NCBI GenBank assembly: GCA_903887455.1
Contig: CAISPT010000363.1
Span: forward strand, 1-36,116
Reading direction: 5' to 3'
Length of the DNA stretch: 36,116 nt
DNA from: an uncultured Opitutaceae bacterium
GTDB lineage: Bacteria > Verrucomicrobiota > Verrucomicrobiia > Opitutales > Opitutaceae
Shown here: positions 17,657 to 25,601 of the stretch, in pieces
How positions within the stretch are numbered: the first letter of the stretch is position 1
Layout of the letters: every line of letters starts with the position of its first letter
The notes under the pieces: generated by a model
The model's database searches: none
Told to the model about the DNA's origin: nothing
Seen by the model: the letters and a program-made list of their open reading frames with translations, nothing else
Program-made: the position numbers and the translations under genes

Positions 17657-19189
17657 ATGGCACTCCCTCCCTTCTCCAGTCAGCTCATAGCGGATGTCGG
17701 CATCTCCCTCGGGGACGAGGGTAAGGGCCGGCTGGTCCCCGAGATCGCAGAGGAGCTTGGATCGACCGACCGACGGGTCACGGTCGTGATGAAGGTGAAC
17801 GGAGGGGCGAATGCGGGGCACACGGCTGCGGGGGTTAAGCTGAACCTCCTGCCCTCCGGGGTCGTCGAGCGGCAGATCCCCCACCTGGCCATCGGAAGCG
17901 GGGTCGTCGCCGACCCAAGAAAGTTTCTCTGGGAGGCTGCGCCGCTGGAGCGGAAGGGCTACTCGGTCCTCGACCGGCTCCTGATCGACGAGCGCACGAT
18001 GACCAGCGACCTGACTCACCGCCTGCTCGACCTGGCCGAGGAGGACTACCGCGTTAAGGTACTCCTCGAGGAGTCACGGGGCTCGACGGGACGCGGCATC
18101 TCCGCCGCCTACAGCGAGGAGACGGCCCACTGGCAGATGTACTTCTCCGACTTCCTGGCCGGGCCCAACTTCTTCGCCCGCAAGCTCGCCCAGAGGGCCG
18201 ACCGGGCGTGCAGAATGATCCAGCACGTCTACCGCGTGGACGCGGCGACCTGGAACGCCTTCTTCGACAGACTTTCGGAGGCCGAGAAGCGCGCGAATGC
18301 GGAGACGATCGAGAGCGGCGTGTTTCCAGCTGACGAGTTCGACTTTGCGAAGTTCAGGGGAAAGCGGCCCTTCGAGCTGGACCTGGACTGCCTGACCTCG
18401 GTGTACTGGAAGGCGGGCACCGCGCTCCGCCGAAACATCGGCGAGGTTCGCGAGCTGATCCTCGGCGAGATCAGCAGGGGCCACTCGATCATCGGTGAGT
18501 TCGGACAGGCCTACTGGCTCGACAAGCGCCATGGCTTCTCCGGCACCTCATCCCACACCTTCACGCCCGAGTTCTTCGAGAGCGCGAACATCCCCGTGCA
18601 GCCGATCCACACCTTCGGCGTGGCAAAGGCCTACGACACGAAGGTCGGCACCCACACCTTCCTGACAGAGATGTCCGATGCGGATCCCCTCTGCCGGAAG
18701 CTGAAGAAGCTCGAGTTCGGCACGAGCACCGGGCGCCAGAGGATGGTGGGCTGGTACGACGCGGTCGAGAAGGGCGACGCCCTCAGGTACGGCGGATTCC
18801 AGGACCTGATGATCAACAAGCTCGACGCGCTCACGTGGTCGGGCGACTGGAAGGGCGAACTTCTGATCTGCACGGCCTACGAGCAGGCCGACGGCACGCG
18901 CTGCAGCCACGTCCCGAGGAACGAAGCGGTGCGCAAGTCGCTCAGGCCCGTCTACGAGCGCTACGGCGGCTGGGCCGAGGACATATCGAACGTGAGGCAT
19001 TTCTCAGACCTTCCTTCCAACGCCAGGCGCTACGTGGCAGGCATGGTGAAGGCTGTGGTCGACGTGGCCTACTTCGGTGAGAAGCGCCCCGCCAAACTGC
19101 CCAATCTCCGCTACCTTGGCGTCGGCCCAGGTCCGTCCCAGCTGATCAAGGACCTGCCGACCACCGAGGATCTGGTGAGGCTCGTCTAG
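17657..19189 (+). CDS. Divergent adenylosuccinate synthetase-like protein
   Basis: This 510-residue protein is clearly related to PurA, which joins IMP and aspartate with GTP. It keeps the GTP loop and catalytic Asp (GDEGKG, D20), catalytic His (NAGHT, H55), an STGRGI segment (144-149), Gln285, TSTGR (R361), the guanine-recognition NKLD (388-391) and a C-terminal GPG. It departs from canonical PurA in many places: GEFGQ replaces FEGAQG, the double arginine after the TTGRGIGPAY region (E. coli R143) is not seen, GPDRTET becomes GPGPSQL, and about 80 extra residues lie around 165-245. The length is 510 against about 430. Adjacent guaB makes purine function likely, but whether it is the cell's only PurA cannot be known here. 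Confidence 0.8.
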   Translation: MALPPFSSQLIADVGISLGDEGKGRLVPEIAEELGSTDRRVTVVMKVNGGANAGHTAAGVKLNLLPSGVVERQIPHLAIGSGVVADPRKFLWEAAPLERKGYSVLDRLLIDERTMTSDLTHRLLDLAEEDYRVKVLLEESRGSTGRGISAAYSEETAHWQMYFSDFLAGPNFFARKLAQRADRACRMIQHVYRVDAATWNAFFDRLSEAEKRANAETIESGVFPADEFDFAKFRGKRPFELDLDCLTSVYWKAGTALRRNIGEVRELILGEISRGHSIIGEFGQAYWLDKRHGFSGTSSHTFTPEFFESANIPVQPIHTFGVAKAYDTKVGTHTFLTEMSDADPLCRKLKKLEFGTSTGRQRMVGWYDAVEKGDALRYGGFQDLMINKLDALTWSGDWKGELLICTAYEQADGTRCSHVPRNEAVRKSLRPVYERYGGWAEDISNVRHFSDLPSNARRYVAGMVKAVVDVAYFGEKRPAKLPNLRYLGVGPGPSQLIKDLPTTEDLVRLV

Positions 19190-19199
19190 CGGGCGCTAG
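19186..19199. repeat. Palindrome holding both stop codons of a convergent pair
   Basis: CTAGCG, two bases, CGCTAG. The plus-strand TAG (19187-19189) ends the purA-like gene and the minus-strand TAG (19198-19196) ends folC. Both stops therefore lie inside one palindrome. It lacks T-tracts, so it is not a standard terminator. Confidence 0.5.
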
Positions 19200-20506
19200 A
19201 AGTCCTGAAGCCGGCCTTCGCCCGGTCCCCGCTGGGGCTCAAGGCGGCCGAGGATCTCCCCGAGCAGGTAGATCGATCCGGTGACGACAACCACGTCGTC
19301 CCTTCCGCCGGCGGTGCAGACCGACCCCGACGGGAAGAGCTCCTCGACCGTTGACCGGATGAGCCGGCCCTGGAACGCGGCCGGGACGAGTGCCTCCAGC
19401 TCCTCGAAAGTCGACGCCCGGGACTGGTGCGGGACCGCTAGGTGGATGTCCCGGCAGTGGCGGCTGAGCACCTCGAGGAGAGCCTTGGCCCGCATGGTCC
19501 CAAGAGCGCCCACGACGGCGACGATCGGCCTGCCGACCTCCTTCCTAAGGCCATCAAGATTGTGGTCGAGGACGGCCGCCCCCTCTGGATTGTGCGAGGA
19601 ATCGAGTATCGCCAGTCGCCCCCCGATCTCGATCCGCTGCCATCTCCCGGGCCAGTCGACCGCCACCAGCCCACGCGATATGGATTCCGGGGCTACGCCC
19701 AGCCCCCGTGGCAACAGGCGCGCAGCCAGAGTCGCCGTGGCCGCGTTCCACCGCTGGTAGTCCCCTTCCAAGTTGGTCCGCGGGTATGCCTCGACGTCCT
19801 CGCCGTATTCCTCCCTGACCGAGTGGAGCGGAGCCCCCTTCTCTGACGCGATCCGCCTTATCGCAGCCTCGGCCTCCGGCGGCATCCTGCCCATCACAAC
19901 GGGGCGCCCCGCCTTGATTATACCGGCCTTCTCACTGGCAATCGCCTCGAGCGTGTCGCCGAGCATCTCGCAGTGGTCCATCCCAATGGAGGAGATGACG
20001 CTCACCTCAGGCTCGACGACATTGGTGGCGTCTAGCCGCCCGCCGAGCCCCACCTCTATCACACTAAACGTGCAGGCCCGCCGCGCGAACTGCAGGAAGG
20101 CCATCGCGGTCATGAACTCGAAGAACGTCGGTCCATCGCCGGGTCCTCCGTCCCGGGCGATGTCGGCGGCCACGGGCTGGAGCTCCCGGACGAAGCCGAC
20201 AATCTCCTCCTCCGTGAGAATCTCCCGGTTCACCTGGACGCGCTCTCCAAGGCGAACCAGGTGCGGGGACGTGTAGAGGCCTGTCCTTTGACCCGAGCAG
20301 CGCAGGATGGACTCGAGCATCGCCGAAACCGATCCCTTGCCATTGGTCCCCGCGACGTGGATGCAAGGCACCTTCCTCTCGGGGTTTCCGATCCTCTCGG
20401 AAAGGATTCTCATCCGGTCCACGCCGAACTTCACCCCACCGGCCTTCAGGCCGAAGAGATAGTCCTGGACGGCCGCATAGCCGGCCAGCGGCAGGTCGGA
20501 CGTCAT
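19196..20506 (-). CDS. folC: Dihydrofolate/folylpolyglutamate synthase
   Basis: This 436-residue Mur-ligase-like enzyme adds glutamate to dihydropteroate and folates using ATP. The P-loop is HVAGTNGKGSVSAMLESIL near residue 51; the omega-loop region follows with TSPHLVRLGERVQVN; the metal and folate segment has VGLGGRLDATNVV; and the C-terminal domain has the ATP-contact DSSHNPEGA. Length is normal. It lies 13 bases downstream of accD on the same strand, the accD-folC order found in many bacteria, and ends the minus-strand run that begins with the class IV aminotransferase. Confidence 0.95.
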   Translation of the reverse strand: MTSDLPLAGYAAVQDYLFGLKAGGVKFGVDRMRILSERIGNPERKVPCIHVAGTNGKGSVSAMLESILRCSGQRTGLYTSPHLVRLGERVQVNREILTEEEIVGFVRELQPVAADIARDGGPGDGPTFFEFMTAMAFLQFARRACTFSVIEVGLGGRLDATNVVEPEVSVISSIGMDHCEMLGDTLEAIASEKAGIIKAGRPVVMGRMPPEAEAAIRRIASEKGAPLHSVREEYGEDVEAYPRTNLEGDYQRWNAATATLAARLLPRGLGVAPESISRGLVAVDWPGRWQRIEIGGRLAILDSSHNPEGAAVLDHNLDGLRKEVGRPIVAVVGALGTMRAKALLEVLSRHCRDIHLAVPHQSRASTFEELEALVPAAFQGRLIRSTVEELFPSGSVCTAGGRDDVVVVTGSIYLLGEILGRLEPQRGPGEGRLQDF

Positions 20507-20519
20507 CTTGTGGGGGCGG

Positions 20520-21383
20520 TCAGGACCCGGCGGCGAGAGGTTCCTTCTTCAGGAAAAGGGCCGAAAGGATGTCCTTGAGGCGCTCCCGCATCTCGGTCCG
20601 GCTCACAATCTGGTCGATCAGGCCGTGCTTGAGAAGGAACTCCGCCGTCTGGAAGCCGGCCGGCAGCGTCTGCTTGGTCGTGTCCTTGATGACGCGGGCG
20701 CCGGCGAAGCCGATCAGGGCCCCGGGCTCGGCGATGATGACGTCGCCAAGGGTTGCAAAGCTTGCCGTGACGCCGCCCATGGTGGGGTGGGTCAGGACCG
20801 AGATGTACGGGAGACCCGCCTGCGCCAGGCGACCCAAGGCCGCACTGGTCTTGGCCATCTGCATGAGCGAGTAGATCCCTTCCTGCATGCGCGCCCCGCC
20901 CGAGGCGCTCACGATGATGCAGGGGATGCGCTTGGCGAGCGCGTCCTCGATCGTGCGCGTGATCTTCTCGCCCGCGGCGGACCCCATGGCGCCCCCGCAG
21001 AACCTGAAGTCCATCACCGCTATCGCGACGGGTATGCCGTGGATCGAGCCCGTTCCGCAGACGACAGCCTCGGGAAGGCCGCTGTCGCGCTGGTAGCGCT
21101 TGATTCGCTCCGAATAGGGCTGGGAATCAACGAACTTGAGGGGGTCGTCCGAACGGACGCCGGTGTGCAGCTCGACGAACGAATCGGCGTCCAAGAGCTT
21201 TGAGATGCGCTGCCTTGCCCCGATGGGAAAATGGTGCCCGCTCTTCGGGACGACCATCTGGTTGTCCTCGATTTCTTTGTTAAAAAGGATCTCACCGGTG
21301 ACCGGGTCCTTCGTGTAAAGGCCCTCGGGGATGCCCTTTTTCTTCGTCCTGCGAACCGAGTACGTCGGCTTGTCAAAATGCAT
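20520..21383 (-). CDS. accD: Acetyl-CoA carboxylase carboxyltransferase beta subunit, zinc-ribbon cysteines lost
   Basis: This 287-residue beta chain works with AccA to move CO2 from biotin to acetyl-CoA, making malonyl-CoA. The crotonase-like core is well preserved: [45 protein letters not shown] and [10 protein letters not shown]. The N-terminal zinc ribbon, normally KCxxC and VCPKCGHH, is present in outline but without any cysteine: KDPVT (25-29) and VVPKSGHH (44-51), so the four ligands are Asp26, Thr29, Val45 and Ser48. I checked these codons on the reverse strand. In E. coli the zinc ribbon is implicated in activity and nucleic-acid binding, so this subunit is expected to be zinc-independent. 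No accA is in the window. Confidence 0.94.
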   Translation of the reverse strand: MHFDKPTYSVRRTKKKGIPEGLYTKDPVTGEILFNKEIEDNQMVVPKSGHHFPIGARQRISKLLDADSFVELHTGVRSDDPLKFVDSQPYSERIKRYQRDSGLPEAVVCGTGSIHGIPVAIAVMDFRFCGGAMGSAAGEKITRTIEDALAKRIPCIIVSASGGARMQEGIYSLMQMAKTSAALGRLAQAGLPYISVLTHPTMGGVTASFATLGDVIIAEPGALIGFAGARVIKDTTKQTLPAGFQTAEFLLKHGLIDQIVSRTEMRERLKDILSALFLKKEPLAAGS

Positions 21384-21440
21384 GAAGGGGGGATCGGGAG
21401 GGTGCGTTCCGGCTCGCGGGCTGGCAACCGAATTCGGGAT

Positions 21441-22187
21441 CTACCGGTACATTACCCGCCTCAGGAAAAGACCCTGCGGGGGGGACGTCTGGATGCGGGC
21501 GGTCCTCACCCCTGACCTGAGGTATTCAGAGACCTCGGAAGCTGTGAGCTTGCCCTCGCCGGCTGACACGAGCGCTCCCACCAGGCTTCGCACCATCTTG
21601 TAGAGAAACCCGTCTGCCTCCGCCACCACCTTGATCGACCTTCCGCGCTCCACCACCTCCAGCCTCCTGAGATCGCGGACCGTGTCGTCGGCTTCCCCGG
21701 GCTCCTCGCCGTTGAACGCCGAAAAGGCCTTGAAGTTATGCCTGCCCACCAGGACCCCGGCAGCCTGCCTCATGAGAGCGGTGTCCACGGGTTTCAGCAG
21801 GGACCAGGTGAAGGGCCTCGTGAACGGATCTGCGTCGCCCTTGTGAAGGCGGTACTCGTAGATCTTTCCCGTTGCAGAAAAACGCGCGTGGAAGTCCGCC
21901 GAAACGGAATGGGTCGAGACGATCTGGATGCTCCTTGGAAGGCGGTGCTGGAGGGCGGCCGTCAGCTTGCCGGCGCCATGCTTCCAGGCGGCCTCGAAAT
22001 GAAACACCTGGCCCATCGCGTGGACGCCGGCGTCGGTCCGTCCGCTCCCGTGTATCCTCGTCCTGACCCCGACCATCTCGGCTAATCGCGCCTCGATCGA
22101 GTCCTGTATGGAGTCGCCCTTGGGCTGGCTCTGCCAGCCCGAGAACCCGGTTCCGTCGTATGCGCAGATGCACTTCCAGCGCTGCAT
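21441..22187 (-). CDS. truA: tRNA pseudouridine(38-40) synthase
   Basis: This 248-residue enzyme isomerises uridines 38-40 of the tRNA anticodon stem. It begins with the YDGTGFSGWQSQP motif, has the catalytic aspartate in GRTDAGVHA (D52), the HARFSATGKIYEYRL strand and the C-terminal FLYKMVRSLVGALVSAGEGK. Length is typical. The ATG is two bases from the ruvX stop, so it is likely coupled. A 57-base gap separates it from accD; I see no clear hairpin there. Confidence 0.95.
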   Translation of the reverse strand: MQRWKCICAYDGTGFSGWQSQPKGDSIQDSIEARLAEMVGVRTRIHGSGRTDAGVHAMGQVFHFEAAWKHGAGKLTAALQHRLPRSIQIVSTHSVSADFHARFSATGKIYEYRLHKGDADPFTRPFTWSLLKPVDTALMRQAAGVLVGRHNFKAFSAFNGEEPGEADDTVRDLRRLEVVERGRSIKVVAEADGFLYKMVRSLVGALVSAGEGKLTASEVSEYLRSGVRTARIQTSPPQGLFLRRVMYR

Positions 22188-22189
22188 GT

Positions 22190-22621
22190 TCAGGCCTCCG
22201 GCGGCGGATCCACCTCCACCCGGGTGTCCAGATAGTCCTGCAGTATTATCGTGGCCGCGCGCGAGTCGACCAGGCCCGACTTCCTAAGGCCCCTGCGCTT
22301 AGAGGGGGGGATTGTGGACTCGGCCTCGTAGCTCGTCAGCGTCTCGTCCACCAAATGCACGGGCAGCCCGAACTCGGCGCCGAGGCGCCTTGCGAACGCC
22401 TCGACCTCAAGGGCCTTCGGGCCCGAGGTCCCGTCCATGTTGAGGGGATGGCCGACAACGATCTCCGTGATCCGGCGTTCCTTCACGACCGCCGCGAGCC
22501 CCGCCCACTGCTTGGCGGTGTCGTCTGTCGTGATCGCCGCCAGCGGCGTCGCAACCCCGATCTCGTCTCCGTAGGCAAGCCCTACCCGGCGCGAACCATG
22601 GTCTATTCCGAGAAAGCGCAT
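22190..22621 (-). CDS. ruvX: RuvX/YqgF-family Holliday junction resolvase-like protein
   Basis: This 143-residue RNase H-fold protein starts MRFLGIDHGSRRVGLAYGDE, with the first acidic residue and DxGxxR motif of the YqgF family. Further motifs are VVGHPLNMDGTSG, LVDETLTSYEAE and a C-terminal Asp in DSRAATIILQDYLD. In E. coli YqgF is needed for 16S rRNA 5'-end maturation; the family is also annotated as a resolvase. It lies 9 bases after the aminotransferase gene and 2 bases before truA. Confidence 0.93.
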   Translation of the reverse strand: MRFLGIDHGSRRVGLAYGDEIGVATPLAAITTDDTAKQWAGLAAVVKERRITEIVVGHPLNMDGTSGPKALEVEAFARRLGAEFGLPVHLVDETLTSYEAESTIPPSKRRGLRKSGLVDSRAATIILQDYLDTRVEVDPPPEA

Positions 22622-22630
22622 CGTCCCGAT

Positions 22631-23545
22631 CTACGCAGCCAAGTCGGGATGCTCGCGGGCGTAGCGCTCGGCGGCGGACGCAAAGGCCGCCTTCAGACGG
22701 GCGGTCGTCGTTTCTGCCCCGACGGCAAACAGGGTCCCGTCGATCTCACCGACGGGAACGATGTCCTTTGTCGTGGAGAGGAGGAAGCACTCCTCCATCG
22801 ACGTGAAGTCCACGGGCCTGATGGGCGCCTCGTAGGCCTCGATCCCCGCCGACTTGGCGATACCGCCAAGCACGAGCCTTCGCGTGATTCCGCTAAGAAT
22901 GCCCGCGGATAACGGTGGGGTCACGACCCGCCCGCCCCTGACGAAGGCGATGTTTGCCACCGACGCCTCGGTGACGTCGCCCGCGAGGTTGAGGATCACG
23001 ACGTCATCGGCGCCCCTCGACTTGGCCTCGCGCAGGCACAGGAGGTTGTTCAGGTAATTCCCGGTTTTCCAAGCGGGGTCCAGGCTTTCAGAGGGGTTTC
23101 GGCGCATCGTCTTGGCAACCGAAAGCCGGAGTCCCGTTCTCCACTTATCCTCGGCCATCTCCGGGCAGGGCTGGACCAGCAGGATGAAGTTCGTCCGGTC
23201 TGCGAGCGCCACGTCCAGGCCGATGGCCCCGGCCCCCCTTGATATTTGGAGGCGGATATAGAGCTCCTTTGCTTCGGGCACGTGGGAACGGTACTCGGCG
23301 ACGGTCCTGCGGACCTCGGCAAGAATCTGCGTCGCGGTGAGATCCAGGGGCATGTGAAGGGCCAGCGCCGACGCGCCAAGGCGCTCCCAGTGCTCATCCC
23401 ACGCGAAGATCACCCCGTTGTAGGTGCGCCATACCTCGTAGATCGCATCACCGTAGAGAAAGCCCCTGTTCAGGGGCGTGATCGACGGCTCGCTCGCAGG
23501 ATGAAGCCTCCCGTTTGTGTTGGCCTGTATGTAGTGCGTCAGCAT
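22631..23545 (-). CDS. Class IV aminotransferase (aminodeoxychorismate lyase/branched-chain aminotransferase family)
   Basis: This 304-residue PLP enzyme has the fold-type IV pattern: NRGFLYGDAIYEVWRTYNG at the start, the Schiff-base lysine in WKTGNYLNNLLCLREAK (about residue 160), the glutamate in GDVTEASVANIAFV, and TPPLSAGILSGITR for phosphate binding. The family includes PabC (4-amino-4-deoxychorismate lyase), D-amino-acid transaminase and IlvE, which are hard to separate by eye. A folC gene three genes downstream favours a folate role slightly; that is only inference. It heads the five-gene minus-strand run (this gene, ruvX, truA, accD, folC) and starts just past the terminator of the helix-turn-helix gene. 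Confidence 0.85.
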   Translation of the reverse strand: MLTHYIQANTNGRLHPASEPSITPLNRGFLYGDAIYEVWRTYNGVIFAWDEHWERLGASALALHMPLDLTATQILAEVRRTVAEYRSHVPEAKELYIRLQISRGAGAIGLDVALADRTNFILLVQPCPEMAEDKWRTGLRLSVAKTMRRNPSESLDPAWKTGNYLNNLLCLREAKSRGADDVVILNLAGDVTEASVANIAFVRGGRVVTPPLSAGILSGITRRLVLGGIAKSAGIEAYEAPIRPVDFTSMEECFLLSTTKDIVPVGEIDGTLFAVGAETTTARLKAAFASAAERYAREHPDLAA

Positions 23546-23552
23546 TGAGGGG

Positions 23553-23586
23553 AAACAAAAAGGCCCCCGACTACAAAGCGGGGGCC
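23553..23586 (-). terminator. Rho-independent terminator
   Basis: On the minus strand a perfect 8-bp GC-rich stem (GGCCCCCG with CGGGGGCC, 23562-23569 and 23579-23586, 9-base loop) is followed directly by TTTTTGTTT (23561-23553). It lies 28 bases after the stop of the helix-turn-helix gene and would end that transcript before the aminotransferase gene. It is the clearest intrinsic terminator in the window. Confidence 0.85.
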
Positions 23587-23614
23587 CCGTAAATCTGGCA
23601 AGAACGCTATCTCG

Positions 23615-24004
23615 TCAGGCCCGCGCCTTAACTAGACCGATTGCCTTCTTGATGTTCTGCACGCTCGGCAGGGAAATGCCAAGCGCCTTCGCGATCTGGG
23701 AACCGGTCTTGCCGGCCTCCACGAGCTTCTTCACACCAGCCCGTGTCTCTTCGGTAATGACGGCCCGCTTGCGGCGCTTGACCTTATCCACGGCTTTGGC
23801 GGGACGGCCCCGGCGACCCTTGCCGCCCTTGGCTTCACGGAGTGCGTCGATAAAATCTTCGAGCGAAGAGTAGCCGTACTTGCCCGGGAGGGCAGCGAGC
23901 TCCTTCTTGATACGCAGTGCAATCGACTTCTCAAGAGCCACCATCTTCGCCTTAGTCACTTCAAGTTCCTTTATTTGTTTTGTTACCATTGTTTTAGCGC
24001 TCAT
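23615..24004 (-). CDS. Small basic DNA-binding protein: coiled coil, AT-hook-like motif and helix-turn-helix
   Basis: This 129-residue protein has an N-terminal helical, probably coiled-coil part (residues ~7-40), a short KYGYSSLEDFIDALREA segment, an AT-hook-like GRRGRPAK (63-70) with surrounding basic residues, and a C-terminal helix-turn-helix with GSQIAKALGISLPSVQNIKK (101-120). The first 70 residues recall H-NS-type proteins (coiled coil, then a basic RGRP-like motif), but the helix-turn-helix resembles resolvase or transposase tails. I infer a nucleoid-associated or regulatory DNA-binding role; no target is visible. The ATG at 24004 is preferred because AAAGGGTG lies about 5 bases upstream; an in-frame ATG at 24019 would precede that site. 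It is a single-gene unit with its own terminator, divergent from the LMF1-like gene. Confidence 0.75.
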   Translation of the reverse strand: MSAKTMVTKQIKELEVTKAKMVALEKSIALRIKKELAALPGKYGYSSLEDFIDALREAKGGKGRRGRPAKAVDKVKRRKRAVITEETRAGVKKLVEAGKTGSQIAKALGISLPSVQNIKKAIGLVKARA

Positions 24005-24078
24005 ATGGCACCCTTTCATCTATAGCAAGCAGTATATATACATAAAATCACGCATTCTACCGCCCGCCTGTTTCCAAC

Positions 24079-24095
24079 TTATAGGCCATCTATAA
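24079..24095. promoter_or_regulatory. AT-rich intergenic region with inverted repeat, candidate promoter/operator
   Basis: The 112-base space between the divergent helix-turn-helix gene and the LMF1-like gene is much more AT-rich than its surroundings. TTATA and TATAA (24079-24083, 24091-24095) form an inverted repeat, and TATAAC at 24091 resembles a -10 box for the plus-strand gene. The octamer CATCTATA occurs twice (24017-24024 and 24087-24094), once near each gene start. Binding by the helix-turn-helix protein is a guess. Confidence 0.3.
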
Positions 24096-24116
24096 CTTCC
24101 ACATGATGATCGCATA

Positions 24117-25601
24117 ATGAGCACCGAAGGATCGCCCACCCCTCCCACGTTTGCAAATGGCACACAGCTATTTGTGCGTGTCGTGGCCTTGGCTCACCTT
24201 TTTGCGTTCAGCTCATTCTGGGTGCAGGCGTCTGGCCTAATAGGCCCCCACGGCGTGCTGCCGGCGGGGCAATTTTTCAGCATGGCATACAAGGAGCTGG
24301 GGCTGAGGGCATTCTACGAGGCACCGTCGCTCTGCTGGCTCTTCGGCTCCGCGCATTTCCTGGATCTGCTTTGCGCTGCGGGGGTAGCCTTCTCCCTCCT
24401 GCTCCTGGCCGGCTATATGCAGGCCGTCAGCCTGGCCGCCCTCTGGATATGCTACCTCTCCCTTTGCTCGGCGGGCCAGATCTTCATGGATTTCCAGTGG
24501 GATTCCCTCCTCCTCGAAAGCACCCTGATCGCCATCTTTCTTGTCCCGTGGCGCGCCGGCCGCGGGCACCTTGGGTACGAGCCGCCGAAGCTCGCCCGCT
24601 ATCTTTCCTGGTGGCTCCTTTTCCGACTCATGTTCCTGTCGGGGGCGGTCAAGCTTACTAGCGGCGACCCGACCTGGAGGAGCCTGACGGCGCTCTCGTT
24701 CCACTACCAGACCCAGCCGCTTCCCACGCCCCTCGCCTGGTATGCGAACCTACTGCCCCTCTGGTTCCAGAAGGCCTCCTGCGCGGCAATGTTCGCCGTG
24801 GAGCTGGGTGCCCCCTTTCTGCTCCTCGCACCGCGCCGCGCCCGGCACGCGGCGGCACTTTCTCTTATCGCGCTACAGCTTCTCATAGCGCTCACCGGCA
24901 ACTACGCCTTCTTCAACCTACTTACGATAGGGCTCTGCCTCACCTGCCTTGACGACGACTGGTGGAGACGGCTGCACTGGGGCGTCGAGGCCGTTCGAGA
25001 AGGCGAGCGGGGCGTGCCGCGCAGGGGCGTACGCGCCACCGCCACGCGCTGGTTTGCCGCGTTCTCGGTCGGCATAACCTTCTTCGAGACGGCGGCCGCG
25101 CTGTCGGGCACGGCCGCCCGGTCTCCGATCGTGCGCACGGTGGCCGAGGCGGTGGGCCCGTTCAGGAGCTTCAACGATTACGGTCTCTTTGCTGTGATGA
25201 CCGTCGAGCGGCCGGAGCTCGTGATTGAGGGCAGCGACGACGGGACCGACTGGAGGGAGTACTCACTGCCCTACAAGCCCGGGGAGCTCGCGCGGCGCCC
25301 ACCGTGGGTCGCTCCGCACCAACCGCGGCTTGACTGGCAGCTGTGGTTCGCGGCGCTTGGACCCTCCGACAGCAACCCCTGGGTCGGTACGCTCTGCGAG
25401 AAGCTGCTTCGCGGCGAAGGGGATGTCGCGAGTCTCTTCGCCCGCAATCCGTTCCCCGACCACCCGCCCCTTTACATGCGTGCGGTGCGCTACAGGTACG
25501 AGTTCACTTCGCCCGCCGAAAGGACTCGAACTGGAAATTGGTGGCGTCGGACCCCCATTGATTTTTACATTCCCCCTGTGAGCCTCAAGAAAGAGCAATG
25601 A
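24117..25601 (+). CDS. LMF1-family (lipase maturation factor-like) membrane protein
   Basis: This 494-residue multi-pass membrane protein matches the lipase maturation factor family. Diagnostic segments are FQWDSLLLESTLIAIFLVPW, RLMFLSGAVKLTSGDPTWRS, the LSFHYQTQPLPTPLAWY block, NYAFFNLLTI, and a C-terminal soluble part with FNDYGLFAVMTVERPELVIEGSDDG and PHQPRLDWQLWFAALG. About six to eight hydrophobic helices lie in residues 15-290. In animals LMF1 is an ER protein needed to fold dimeric lipases; bacterial members are uncharacterised as far as I know. It leads a trio: the next methyltransferase overlaps its stop by ATGA. No lipase gene is nearby. Confidence 0.9.
   Translation: MSTEGSPTPPTFANGTQLFVRVVALAHLFAFSSFWVQASGLIGPHGVLPAGQFFSMAYKELGLRAFYEAPSLCWLFGSAHFLDLLCAAGVAFSLLLLAGYMQAVSLAALWICYLSLCSAGQIFMDFQWDSLLLESTLIAIFLVPWRAGRGHLGYEPPKLARYLSWWLLFRLMFLSGAVKLTSGDPTWRSLTALSFHYQTQPLPTPLAWYANLLPLWFQKASCAAMFAVELGAPFLLLAPRRARHAAALSLIALQLLIALTGNYAFFNLLTIGLCLTCLDDDWWRRLHWGVEAVREGERGVPRRGVRATATRWFAAFSVGITFFETAAALSGTAARSPIVRTVAEAVGPFRSFNDYGLFAVMTVERPELVIEGSDDGTDWREYSLPYKPGELARRPPWVAPHQPRLDWQLWFAALGPSDSNPWVGTLCEKLLRGEGDVASLFARNPFPDHPPLYMRAVRYRYEFTSPAERTRTGNWWRRTPIDFYIPPVSLKKEQ

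Noticed and set aside
17657-19189. PurZ-like enzyme making 2-aminoadenine precursors
   Set aside because: PurZ lacks the catalytic Asp of the GDEGKG loop; here Asp20 is retained, and there are no phage genes nearby.
24117-25601. LMF1-like gene as eukaryotic contamination
   Set aside because: It overlaps a bacterial-type gene by ATGA, has no introns, and shares composition with its neighbours.
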